Both the position numbers and the translations under genes were made by a program. A stretch of 64,000 nt of DNA from Clytia hemisphaerica (taxonomy: Eukaryota > Cnidaria > Hydrozoa > Leptothecata > Clytiidae): the NCBI GenBank assembly GCA_902728285.1, contig CACVBU010001205.1, positions 248,001 through 312,000 of the forward strand. The letters are read 5' to 3'. The notes below the pieces were generated by a model. The model saw only the letters and a list, made by a program, of their open reading frames with translations, ran no database searches and was not told the DNA's origin. Below are positions 12,701-22,062 of the stretch, piece after piece (the first letter of the stretch is position 1; each line of letters opens with the position of its first letter).

Positions 12701-15700
12701 AAACGAATCGTTCGTTCAGAGCTGCTACGAAAAATCTAAATCAAATGAAAAACGGTATGTAAGTAATTTTTACTCCGACTCGATTTTCCAAAGGGACACA
12801 AACCATTTTCCCTTTAACACCCTTGCCTAAATGCGTTCATTCAATCACCATTGAACGAAATTTGCACCAACTGTACATGAGCCTATTCATTGGATTTGTG
12901 TTTTTAGTAAATTATATTTTTATGTATCAATAAAGTAATCAACTTTTTATGGTCGAACAAGATTAAGATCCAGATTAAGTTTTACAAATACAACAACAAC
13001 AGAACGAGTTCGTGAATTCCCAAGTCATTTAAATGATGACATGAAAAATTATTTTTTAGGCGGGAAATCTGTTTTTCCCCACGGATCTGTAAAGCCCGAA
13101 GTTTTCTCCAGCAAAAAAAAATGAAGCAAACATTTGACTTTTTAAATTTCGTGCCGATAGATAGGGTCTAACATTTCAATTGTTTTCGGAGAGCGAGATC
13201 AAAAAAAGTAGGCGGCAAACACTATTTCGCATCTCTCAAACCAGTGAAATTGCTTGTTGTCACGTGATTTCTTTGGTAGGAAATCCTACCAAAACTTGCT
13301 TCACTTTTAGATAAAGGCCGCGGATCTAGCCATTCGGGCTTTACAGATCTGTGGTTTCCCCCTATAAATTGAACATATGCACGAATCCTATTAGAAAAAG
13401 GCTGCATTATATACAGTGGTTGACTTTGCTAATTCGAGCTCGAATGGTAAATTTTATTTGCTCAAATTACAGGGATTACACATTCGAATTATAGAAGGTA
13501 TTTTGGAGAGACTTTCTCCTTCGTATGGCTGGAAACAAGCTCAAGTTGGAGAAATATTCGAATAATAGAAGTTCAAAAAGGAGAAAGTCTACTGAAAAAC
13601 AATACGTCATGAAAATCACGAATAAAATTTACGGTGTGTCATACCTTTTTAACAGATCCATCAGGTGAACGAAAGGTTATTTCATATGTCACAGCATTTG
13701 GAACAGGTTTCCATGACAACGAGATATCGGTTACCGTACGAATGATATTTGCGTTATCAACTAATGGTGCTGCTGGTGTTTCTGTTAAGATAGATTAAAA
13801 AGACATCATATAATGTATCGAACCTGGGACTTAAATGTCGTTATCGGAACGAGTTTATGTATTTGCACTTAAGTGATTTGGAAAAAGACCCGCAGTTCTG
13901 ACCCGTAAAATCGAGGATATGTGTTGATTTACCTTCGTCGTCAGTCAGTAAAAATGTTGACATATTAGAAGCTTATCCTCTCCACCGCAGAAAAACACAG
14001 ATGTACATAAACTCACCATTGATCATTCTGACAGACGCGTTGACGGGGACTCTTAAAATTTTACGGTACTGTCCTTTTTATGTGACAGAATCGTTTATCT
14101 GGACTGGCTAGCGAGGGTGACTTTAAAATAATGAAACTGTGTTATCCAATGAAGCTTTAAAAGATCTTTCAAAACCACCCTCGCATATCAATCAACCCCT
14201 TACGTTTTCATTTTTCTTTGCTTTAGTACTCAAGCGCCCAGGCTAGTCTACTCTATAAAACTGGGCTGTAATAAAACATAATTTTACATACCTAAACTGT
14301 TAGTACTGACCGTAATCTGGTCAGTAAAATTGCTAACCCCTGTCAATGATCTGGTACGTATTTTAGCACCATATTCAGTTTTCGATTTAAGACCATCAAT
14401 GACAGCAATATTGAATCGGGAGCTCTTAGAAATGATTTTCTTGCTACCATCTGGATAAGTGATCTCGATTTCATAATGCGTCGCCTTGGAAACGGGTTGC
14501 CAAGTTAACATTATTTCGTTTGGCTCAGAAGCTTTAACTATTAAATGTTTCGGTGGCGACGGTAACGCTGAAAAATGAAATGGATAGTACAACTTTTTCT
14601 ACATCATTTTTTTGAAGTCTTTTGTAGGAAAATGTGTCTTTCTATAAGGAATTTTATAACACTTCATGGCAGATTAAAAAGACAATCAGAAAACGAAAGC
14701 TTCTTTATTTTTCATTTTCGCATTTACGGGGAAGATACTTTATTCGATATGAGTATTCCCATTTCCGTAAAATCGCGATTCCCCATGGTTGCAAAATGGT
14801 GGCTATGGGTAATTCCTTTGTTTTTTTTGCTATTTTCTTTTGTTATGTGACGTAAAGACGCATTACAAATCGAAGTACTTCCACTAACTGAATGTTCGAC
14901 TAAGTTCGGTTGTCGAACTTTAATCGAATTAATAAGTAAGTCGATGATCTCAGTCGGACCCAATAGGCTCCTCTTTCGATAGCTATCAACTCTAGCTATT
15001 AGCGAGTTTGTATTTGTACTTTTTAGGACGGTAAAGTGACTGCCATCAAACTTACAACATCCAGCCATAGTCGATTCATCCAAATCGTTTGAACATTGTG
15101 CTATACCATCACATAAAGTATAATTTAATATACATTTCTTGTCTATCGCACATTTGAATGATCCACCACGACATGCATCTGAATTAGAAAGAGAAGGGAT
15201 ATTAAAGACATTAATACCACAGACAAAAGGAATGCTCCACTGCACAGTTTTAGTTATCGGGAGACAGAAAAGAGCACGAAAATTGAGTCGTTCGTTTGAC
15301 TCCGTAGATCTTCTAGAGATCATTCAAGTGCTATAGCATGTAGAATTTTGGGGTCACTTAGAGTAGCGTAGTACAGTCTCAAATCAAAAAGCGTATACCA
15401 GAGATTCTGTAGAAAAGGCGCAACGAGTTCAAGGAAAAAAACAAAACTAGAACCAGTTCTTCTGTTTTAAGATTCTTTCCTCGTGGATTTGTTTGGTTTG
15501 TATGATTAAAACCAGACTCTTGTCTTAAAAAAAGAATTAAGCCTTAAAATATAATTATTCTCAGGGTAAAAAGCCTTGTTTTCAAAAAAAACAAAATAAG
15601 TGAGCTCCGTCTTTAACCTACCTGTAACTTTCACATCAAATTTAGCTGAAAAATGACCACTTTTGTTTGTGGCAACACAACTGTATTCCCCCTGATCAGT

Positions 15701-16227
15701 TGGCAAAACACTGTTGATTTGCAGTAAAGAGATCTTTGAGCCGGGGGTAACACTATGCCATTTAGTACTCTGCAAATCACTTGTTTCTCTTATTTTAATT
15801 CGAGAAGGGATATTTATGTTGGCGTTGGGTTTGTCCTGGGATCCAAGTCGTTTATCATCTCTCCACCATGTGATGACGAAATCTGATTGGCCAGGAGGTA
15901 TACAATAGCGTTCGAATTTTTTGGGCGTGTCGTAATAGATGTTAACGTCTGTTGGTGCAATTTGGAAAAAGTCATCTGCGTTGGATAGTCCTATAATAAC
16001 AATAGTATGCTCAATAATTCAGTAAATTTCGTTAAAGCTTTTTTTCCAAATCAGCCAAAACGTTGATTCAAGTTGTGTGCCATTTGGGCTGCACCAAGCT
16101 CTCTAATAAGGTAGCCAAAAATTTCTATATCGTTTCCAGTTAGTACATGTCCTAACTAATGCAAAATGATGAATTGGTTCAACCTACCAATTAAAAACGG
16201 GAGGAAAAATACTAAAACGTAAGCCAT
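782..16227 (-). CDS. Modular secreted/cell-surface protein: Ig + LDLa + FN3 repeats (3' end outside window)
   Basis: Nine coding exons: 16227-16188, 15990-15622, 15178-15056, 14567-14292, 13781-13645, 12735-12594, 11433-11282, 10397-10180 and 906-782, giving about 527 residues. The start is the ATG of MAYVLVFFLPFLI, a clear signal peptide. Exon 2 is an Ig module (Cys, then ITWW, then DQGEYSC near its end). Exon 3 is an LDL-receptor class A module with six cysteines and a CDGIAQCSNDLDES core. Exon 4 is a whole FN3 domain (LTWQPV, TEYGAKIRTRS). Exons 5-6 make a second FN3. Exons 7-9 make a third, with a polar Asn/Lys-rich insertion. Module borders are mostly phase-1 introns, as expected for shuffled extracellular exons. 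No membrane segment is seen before the window ends and exon 9 stops in phase 1, so more domains lie to the left. The last intron (about 9.3 kb) is the least certain join. Ligand and role are unknown; an adhesion or receptor function is inferred. Confidence 0.8.
1356..1469. repeat. Near-perfect hairpin element
   Basis: The arm AGCGATGCATTGTGG...ATTACAATAGAA is followed after about 24 bp, which contain CTCGAG, by its reverse complement ending CCACAATGCATCGCT. It lies in the last intron of the Ig/LDLa/FN3 gene and is non-coding. Confidence 0.85.
1845..1942. repeat. 98-bp ACGTT palindromic MITE, copy 1
   Basis: The ends are CCCAGCTGGCACACAACGTT and its reverse complement. The interior is repeated AACGTT cores. 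Close copies lie at 8,941-9,047 and 44,946-45,043, with decayed or half copies at 16,057-16,088, 21,425-21,509 and 28,811-28,866. Confidence 0.9.
1970..3600. other. Intron stretch without recognised gene
   Basis: This is part of the long last intron of the Ig/LDLa/FN3 gene. I see no exon with convincing splice sites and no clear repeat family. A short Gly-rich frame near 2,436-2,507 on the minus strand was considered and rejected. Confidence 0.5.
3616..3799. repeat. MITE with AAAGGCCATTTCACAGTCG ends
   Basis: The left end AAAGGCCATTTCACAGTCG is mirrored by CGACTGTGAAATGGCCT at the right. The element is about 185 bp and non-coding, and only one copy is in the window. Confidence 0.8.
3800..5310. 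other. Intron stretch, nothing recognised
   Basis: AT-rich intronic DNA without a supported exon or a clear repeat structure, apart from a short TATGACTATG inverted motif near 5,020-5,050. Confidence 0.5.
5312..5745 (+). mobile_element. tRNA-derived SINE-like copy 1
   Basis: The start GGAGCGATAGCCAAGTGG resembles the 5' half of a Leu/Ser-type tRNA, with a box-A-like TAGCCAAGTGG. The downstream body (GTTCCGTTCAATTCATAGAT, then CCGATCCGGCTGGCC, CACCGTGAAAA and GGGCTATCCACATAAAA) is shared with the copy at 19,323-19,545. The head is interrupted, so it is not a functional tRNA. Confidence 0.6.
5778..5933. repeat. Fold-back element rich in TTTTCCCC
   Basis: The arms TACCTTATCGGGGAAAACTT and its reverse complement flank internal repeats of the type CGACGAAAATTTTCCCC. 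It is about 156 bp, strongly palindromic and non-coding. Confidence 0.85.
6257..6330. repeat. TTCGAA-family MITE fragment
   Basis: The segment GGAGTCTCTTTAACTCGAAC, then TATAACTCGAAT and TTAACTCGAAC, is the decayed end of the pogo-like family that is complete at 24,173-24,332. Confidence 0.5.
6901..7806. mobile_element. 906-bp element with about 310-bp inverted repeats
   Basis: The ends are GGAGGCTCGG and CCGAGCCTCC, and the element is flanked by the direct repeat TTTTGAG(G), a 7-8 bp target duplication. The arms 6,901-7,222 and 7,490-7,806 are reverse complements. Each contains about four copies of a unit with GTGCACCTTAA and GAGTTAATTAACTCG, plus TGACGTCA sites. There is no transposase. 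It lies in the last intron of the Ig/LDLa/FN3 gene. Confidence 0.9.
7893..7972. repeat. 10-bp minisatellite (GACTTTGAAA)n
   Basis: Eight consecutive copies of GACTTTGAAA. Because 10 is not a multiple of 3, all frames cycle and some stay open, which creates spurious minus-strand reading frames rich in KVFQSLSKS. Confidence 0.95.
8941..9047. repeat. ACGTT palindromic MITE, copy 2
   Basis: The ends CATCTGACACACAACGTTG and its mirror carry a two-base variant of the canonical CAGCTGGCAC end. The interior again carries ACGTT cores. It is intronic. Confidence 0.85.
9117..9290 (+). mobile_element. tRNA-derived SINE-like copy 2 (decayed)
   Basis: AGATAGCTAAGTTGGTC (box-A-like) is followed by CCCGGTTCAAAACGC (box-B-like) and by a body with CCGTGCTGGCTG and AGATTACCAGGATATC, similar to the other two copies. 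Confidence 0.5.
10938..11209. repeat. MITE with GG(C/T)TATTCCAGAAAA ends, copy 1
   Basis: Inverted ends TTATTCCAGAAAAAATGTAC and CCGGAATAGC flank an interior with repeated TTTTACTGACCACCCTGGATTTT-like units. It sits in the intron between FN3 exons 7 and 8. Other copies lie at 21,802-22,062 and 25,287-25,530. Confidence 0.75.
11808..12488. repeat. Fold-back element with about 310-bp arms
   Basis: The left arm begins TAAAGTCTATTCACGATAAG and the right arm ends with its reverse complement. The arms contain matching purine/pyrimidine tracts (GAAGATGAAAATGAAGAAG) and meet near 12,150. It is wholly within the intron between FN3 exons 6 and 7 and has no coding capacity. Confidence 0.9.
13080..13353. 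mobile_element. hAT-like MITE, copy 2
   Basis: It shares both ends and the interior (TTTCGTGCCGAT, AGTAGGCGGCAAAC) with copy 1 at 353-651, in the same orientation. The flanks GTTTTTCCC and GTTTCCCC look like an eroded 8-bp target duplication. It is intronic, between FN3 exons 5 and 6. Confidence 0.8.
13412..13594. repeat. TTCGAA-family MITE copy
   Basis: TACAGTGGTTGACTTTGCTAA starts the element and GGAGAAAGTCTACTG closes it. The interior alternates TTCGAA/ATTCGAATTATAG motifs, as in the complete copies at 24,173 and 28,286. Confidence 0.65.
14578..14890. repeat. CAGTTAGTGGAAGTAC-family element, truncated copy
   Basis: About 300 bp match, in opposite orientation, the complete element at 34,730-35,101 (shared CACTTCATGGCAGATTAAAA and CTTCTTTATTTTTCATTTTC). 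Only the right terminus CTTCCACTAACTG is kept. It fills most of the intron between the LDLa exon and the first FN3 exon and ends about 10 bp from the FN3 splice acceptor. Confidence 0.8.
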
Positions 16228-16395
16228 GTTGAGATGTCGATGTGCCGTCGAGGTAGAAGCTAAACCTGAGTGTTGACCAACAATCAAGTCATTGTTTGGT
16301 TTTTTAAATCTAAATTAAAGTAAAACAGAGGCCGAATTCGGCCAAAAATTAAAAAAAATTATTATCTAATTATAAATTAATTAAAAATTATCATA

Positions 16396-16570
16396 CATTG
16401 GACTCTCGTTAATTCGAACTTCTATTTCTTCGAATCTCTCTATAATTCGAACTGACTCTTAGTTACCGTCATGGGGAGACCCTAACAAAATACTCTCTAT
16501 AATTCCAAATCTTCTGTATTTCGAACAAATTAGGCTTCTCTTTCGAGTTCGAATTAGTTCCCTATAAGTT
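16396..16570. repeat. TTCGAA-family MITE copy (decayed)
   Basis: It begins GGACTCTCGTTAATTCGAAC and contains several ATTCGAA/TTCGAAT motifs in both orientations. It lies just upstream of the Ig/LDLa/FN3 start codon, so it may overlap that gene's promoter. Confidence 0.55.
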
Positions 16571-18041
16571 AGGTCTGATTCTAATGATGAACTACTTTTC
16601 ATTACATTGCTGACTGACAAGAAATTGCCTTGATAATTCTTCAATAATAGTTATAATGATAACTCTTCAGAATCTTGGTTACTTAAGTCTGATGTCTATC
16701 CAATCACCAAAAATCAGGGTTCTAAAACAAGAAGAAAATATCTAAAAAAGCCTACAGTACTCCTCTCCGACAAATTTCATCAAAACAAGCAACCAGAAAA
16801 CGACCCAGCTCTCTCTTTCCAAATATTTCAGTCGGTATATTACTAAAACCCAGTAAAAACATTAAAAATGCTGTGAATATCAGGAAATCTTTTTTCCTAA
16901 AGGCACGTTCGTCTCGATCATGTAGAGATTATCAACAAAAAATGTTTTAAGCCTATTTCATAATTTATTGAAAATCCTGTTTAATACCATCAAAAATGTA
17001 TTTTAAACTGAATTACCACTTTTTGAAAACATTTAATTGTAATTGTGCAAGGATTTATGTATCACAGAACTCTCTACTTAGGTTTCTCGAAATCACAAAA
17101 TTTATCTTCATTTGCATCCTTGTCTATGTGACCCCGTGACCCATTTTTAGTCACTTACGATGCAAATCTCATAATGTGGGGATTTCAATTTCTATTGTTT
17201 GCAGCTGACAAATTTAGCGGAACATTTCATAATTTCAACATCATCAAGTCAAGTCAAAACTTTTTTGTTAAATCTCCTTTAATTGAAAAAATACGGGCGA
17301 ATAATCAGGTCTAATGCCCAAAGTTTCTAATAGTTTTAGCCACTATTTCTCTGACGCGAAGAAAGCAATACAGAACTGTTGATGAAGGCGAAAACCCACC
17401 TTTTCAAAAGAAAAAGTTTAACAACTGAACCCAAAACTAGCGAAACCAATCCCAAAGAAAAAATATACGACAATATCAATCGTAAAGATCATCGATGGAA
17501 ATAGTTCAAAGCAAATGCTTGCATACTACCACTATCCAAGCCTAGTGTAAAAACTAACACTTAGTACACATCCATCCATCAACCCAATGCCACACACCTA
17601 AAATAACCATTTTCATCCGACATACACATTATAAAAGACAAATTCATTAAAATGACAAATCCGGTGACAATATTGTAAGGGTAAATAGTTTCGACCCTTG
17701 TTGCTGGACTGGCTTTTATGTACCAAGAGGAAAACAGGTTAACCTTCGCGGGCACCTGCGACACATATCAATGCATGAAATCGAAGTTTAAAGGAAGCAA
17801 AAACGAGTTCCGTGACTATTTACTACTGTTCAATTTCCTTAAAATGAAAAATGATTCAAGACTAGTGCCTCATTTCGGCCACCATTTCTCTAACATATCA
17901 AAAAAGCAATGCCATAAAATCGATCTTTAAAGGAAGGTCAAAACGAGTTTGAAGACATTTTACCACCATACCATTCAAAGGTCAAAGCTGGCAGAAAACT
18001 TCAAAGTTTCACCTAATACCCATCTAACGTGCATAACAAGA
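16571..18041. other. Intergenic, weak degenerate repeats
   Basis: No supported gene. Related phrases such as CCACTATTTCTCTGACGCG, CCACCATTTCTCTAACAT and AAAGGAAG(C/G)(T)AAAACGAGTT recur at about 17,330, 17,780 and 17,870, suggesting an old, diverged tandem array. Confidence 0.4.
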
Positions 18042-18325
18042 TTTAAAGGGATAATCAGATGGTTTGAGATATTTTAGATTAAAGAAACCTTCTGTGGTCC
18101 TTAGTAAAACCTCAAAGTATTTTTGAGTAACATTTTTCCAAAATCGAGATATGAAAATCTGAAAATTTTCTTACGGTGAAATTCTACTGTTTTCATCCTA
18201 AAAGCTAAAAACATGTAACTTAAATATCTCAACTTTGGAAAATAGTTAGGCAAAAATATTTTGCTCAGGACAATTGAAGGATCCCGCATGCCAAATATCA
18301 CAAACCATCTGATTATCCCTTTAAA
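18042..18325. repeat. MITE with TTTAAAGGGATAATCAGATGG ends
   Basis: The left end TTTAAAGGGATAATCAGATG and right end CATCTGATTATCCCTTTAAA are reverse complements, and the homology continues inward through GGTTTGNGATATTT. The termini contain TTAA. A second copy, split by a later insertion, is at 61,871-62,332. Confidence 0.85.
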
Positions 18326-18668
18326 GACGTCGAAACAGGAATTATGTTGCCAGGTGGGTCCAAACCAGCTACCATGTCTTCCAAAACACTTGAGCCATAA
18401 ATACAAGAGACAATATTAAATACCGTAACGTCTGAACGTGGTTTTAAAGACGTTAAAACAGGAGTTGTGTTGCCAGGTGGGTCCAAACCAGCACCTATCT
18501 TCCAAAGTACTTAAACTACAAGACATAATTTTACAAATATCGTAACGTCTGAATATGGTCTTAAAGACGTCGAAACAGGAGTTATGTTGCCAGGTGGGGC
18601 CAAAACAACTATCATATCTTCCAAAGCACTTGAACAATAAATACCAAAGACAATATTACAAATACCAT
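18322..18668. repeat. Tandem repeat, three units of about 118 bp
   Basis: Units start near 18,322, 18,440 and 18,558, each with TTAAAGACGT(C/T)(G/A)AAACAGGA, then TGTTGCCAGGTGGG and CCGTAACGTCTGAA. The array abuts the MITE at 18,042-18,325, whose right end is fused to the first unit. Confidence 0.85.
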
Positions 18669-19322
18669 CAGCGGAAGTTTATAGTTTATGCAAAGCACAC
18701 TACACTAAAACCACTACTACTACACCACAAAACACGAACAGTTAAAACGCGACTCAATTAAAACTCAATGGAGTCTACTTTATGAATAAGACTCAATAGA
18801 ACCCATAGCTATACCATGGAGATGAAAGTTCAAACATAGTCAAGTTGTTCATAAAACCTTTTGATACTCACAGTTGGCAGTCGATGGGTCACTTTATACT
18901 ATGCAGCTTCAATTAATTGACTATGGATATAAGTAAAGAATATGGAAATAATTCTTGCAAAATATCTTATTAAGGTGTAAAATGTCAAAAGATTTTATGC
19001 TACCAGTAATTATGGACATTTATATGGTCAAAGTACTTTTGCTGTCATTTATATTTTTATCTAAAATACTATGTACAATAAAAGTCATCTCTCAGTGTGT
19101 CGAGGTATGAAATCTAATCAGAAATTTAACTCTTTCAAATCACACAAAATAACCTCTGATATTACAAGGGAATTATCAGAAAAACTTCGTGATCATCAAA
19201 ATAAACGTTCGTCAACTGAACATAAGCTATACTTACACAAAATTAAAGACACATAAGCTGCTTTCTTAATGTTTAATAATACGGCAATGTTATTTTCATT
19301 TTTATGGTTTTACACTTTCATC
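18669..19322. other. Intergenic, nothing recognised
   Basis: AT-rich. A 61-codon plus-strand frame at 19,071-19,256 is lysine-rich but has no recognisable domain or flanking splice signals, so I do not call it a gene. Confidence 0.4.
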
Positions 19323-19545
19323 GGAGGAGCAACAGCCGAGTGGTCAACCAATGGAGTCAGTACCACAAACAAGGCTTTCCCGGGTTCGAAATTCCCACTC
19401 CTTACAATGCTCCGTTCAGGTCATAGATAGCCGAGCCGTGGCCGTGGGCCCCGTGAAAACAATCGAAAGACTGTCTGAAAATACTAGATTGCCTGGCTAT
19501 CCACGTGAAAAATCGACTCTACTCTGTACTCTGCTGATTATAAAG
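19323..19545 (+). mobile_element. tRNA-derived SINE-like copy 3 (best preserved)
   Basis: GGAGCAACAGCCGAGTGGTC (box A region) and GGGTTCGAAATTCCCACTCC (box B and acceptor 3' strand) form a Leu/Ser-like tRNA head of about 80 bp. The body then contains GCTCCGTTCAGGTCATAGAT, CCGAGCCGTGGCC, CCCCGTGAAAA and GGCTATCCACGTGAAAA. The head can pair GGAG with CTCC. Confidence 0.65.
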
Positions 19546-20508
19546 GAGAGCCAATTTACTGGGAAGGTTAATTTATTCATTCATAAAAACTGTTTTAAAC
19601 TGCTTTAAAGTTGCCAACCCTCCATAACACTCTAGTTTACAGATCTATTACTATCTATTGAAAAAGAAAAGTTACAATATAAACTAGTTAGCCAGCACAG
19701 CATATGGATACTGGGATCTCGACTACAAATAGCTTGAATCTGTCTCAAAAATAAAAGAACAATTCACTTCGGCGAGGTTTAAATACCTGAAGTGACATGT
19801 CATGATTTTTGAAAAATTCCTCATCTTTTCATTTTACAAAAGATCTATTCCGCTCGAGAATATTTTTCCAACGGTGTAAAGCTTTTTAACATTATATAAA
19901 AATGTCTGCTGAGAGATTGTTTGAAAATAGTGTCCTCATACTTTTGAAAAAGACTTAAGCAAGCAGTGCATCATACACCGTATAAGCCACTAAACTAAAA
20001 TAAAAGCTATCATAATATATATAAACTCAACATTTGAAGATTCATCAAGTTCTTATCAAAAATCAGCAACTATCCACACTATGCAACACACAACAAGTCC
20101 CACAGCTTAAATTCATGTAAACGAAAGCCAGAATTTTGGTCTTAAAAAGACATCATAAACATATCTTTGAACCTATAACTTTAATCATTACATTAGAACA
20201 AAGCAAAGCTTTGATCAAAAGCTCTTGATCTGATTACTTCATCTTAAGCAGAGAGATTTAGTACAAAACAAAGCAATACAGGACAAACTCTATTTAACTG
20301 ACTTTCTTTAAAATTCTATAGTGGATGATCAAAATGCAATTTTAGTATGAATTGCTATAAGGCATTAAACTTGAGTAAACAAATCAATTAATCCAACTTG
20401 ATCCAGTATTAAAACTCATTACTAGCCTAGGAGAAGATGCTACAGCTGTACTACTTAACAGCCAGCGTGGGCTACTTTAAGTGATAAGACGTTCATTTTT
20501 CATACAAG
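19546..20508. other. Intergenic, nothing recognised
   Basis: AT-rich DNA without a long reading frame, splice-supported exon or obvious repeat. Confidence 0.4.
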
Positions 20509-21260
20509 TTTTTTTATAAGAACAAATTATATAAGAGCATAGGCTTCGATGGCCTACCAAAATGTTAAGAACAAGTTAAGAACATTTAAGGTTTTATGGA
20601 CTAGAAACACCCAATTTCTTAGGAAATGGTAGAAATAAGAACATGTTAAGAACACTTTTAAGCTGAAAACTCGAAAGAATTAAGAACATCCAAGGGCTTC
20701 AAAAATTTGGATGCTCTTATAAAAATAGAATGTATAAACTGCAAAACTTTGACGTCACTTTTTATAAAAAGACAAAAGTTTTATCTCTGGTTTGTCGAGA
20801 GGTCATTTTCAGACTTGAGATAAGAGAGGTCCGAACAAAATTATGATACGGCATGAAAATTGCTTTTGACCTGATAACATATAAACAACTAACTCCATAA
20901 TCGATTTTTAATAGGCCAACAAACTACACCCAGAGGTATTTGACCTTCCAACATTACAAACCTATTGCAGTAGTTTTGGACGATCCTTTTTATTTTTTTT
21001 GATTTCATTTGGAAAATACACTATAAGAACCAGAAACGACTTTTCTCATTTTTTCCGCACTTTGAACCTCGGATTTTTCTAATTCTGTTTTTATCTAAAG
21101 GGTGAAATTGAGATATTTTAGACTTCATACTCAATTTTTACTACTTTGATCCCTAAATTGCTTGAAATTGAGTTATTCCAGGCTCAGCATTGTTCTTAAA
21201 TTGTTCTTTTTGGCAATTTTGAGCCTCATCGTTCTTATAAAATTGTTCTTATAAAAAAAA
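20509..21260. mobile_element. TTTTTATAAGAAC-family element, copy 1
   Basis: TTTTTTTATAAGAACA at the left is mirrored by GTTCTTATAAAAAAAA at the right. The interior repeats GTTAAGAACA-like words. Related elements are at 38,984-39,340, 42,330-42,541 and 61,285-61,772. All have A/T-run ends and lack a transposase. Confidence 0.7.
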
Positions 21261-21424
21261 TGTATAAAACTTTAATTTCGACACTTTTTCAGGTAATCTG
21301 AACGTCTATTCATTAACCCTACCCTTTCTTCAGTGAAGCAATTATATTTCGAGTCTTACTCCTCCTCAATACGAATATGCTCGTAACTCGTAACTCAAAA
21401 CATATATCGCATATGAAAAATACT

Positions 21425-21509
21425 CAGCTGTTATAACAATGTTCATCCATGTTCACAACAGCCATGTAACGTTAGATGGACGTTGAAACAATATTAGGTG
21501 CCGGCTGGG
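21425..21509. repeat. ACGTT palindromic MITE, diverged copy
   Basis: CAGCTGTTATAACAATGTTC at the left and GGTGCCGGCTGGG at the right, with AACGTTAGATGGACGTTG inside, match the 98-bp family with many substitutions. Confidence 0.6.
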
Positions 21510-21801
21510 TGAACTCTGAAAATAAGATATTAATCTTTGAAGTACTTCAATCCTTCAAAAGACTCTCCATTTTGACAATCTAAATTTTTCCCTTATTCCA
21601 ATCTTTCATATGTTTCAATCAATCCTTTACTATCAGCGAGGAGGGGGCTTGAGGAGAGTAGCAGCTAAACTAGACTGAACTAAAATCAATTTCGTTTTCA
21701 TCCATTAAATTATACACTAACCTTACCAGTTTACATAGCAAGTTGAAAAAGAAGAATATAGTGCTCCAACAAATTCTATGGATAAAAAAAATCATCACAT
21801 T

Positions 21802-22062
21802 GGGCTTTTCCAGAAAAAAATCGTAAACCCCCTGTTGAGGAGGTCCATCCCCTCTGTGGCTGGAAATGCTGTAACCCCCTGGGATTCCAGGCAATTTCAG
21901 GTTTAAGCCTCTCTTGAATTCTTCAGTTTAGTAGGATCTAAAAAGCTACCCCCATAGAATGTCTTTATTTTTGCCAGATTTTTGTATTTCCTACCTTAAC
22001 CCCTTGGAACGGAAATGAACCTCTTCAACAGGGGGTATACGGTTTTTTTTCTGGAAAAGCCC
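21802..22062. repeat. GGGCTTTTCCAGAAAA MITE, copy 2
   Basis: The ends GGGCTTTTCCAGAAAAAAA and CTGGAAAAGCCC are inverted, and CCCCCTGTTGAGGAGGT near the left is mirrored by CTTCAACAGGGGGT near the right. Confidence 0.8.

Noticed and set aside
14575-14855. Plus-strand frames of 73-91 codons
   Set aside because: They lie wholly in a repeat whose other copy at 34,730-35,101 does not keep the frames.
19323-19405. A functional tRNA gene
   Set aside because: The anticodon arm cannot be drawn properly and the head is attached to a repeated body; better explained as a SINE.
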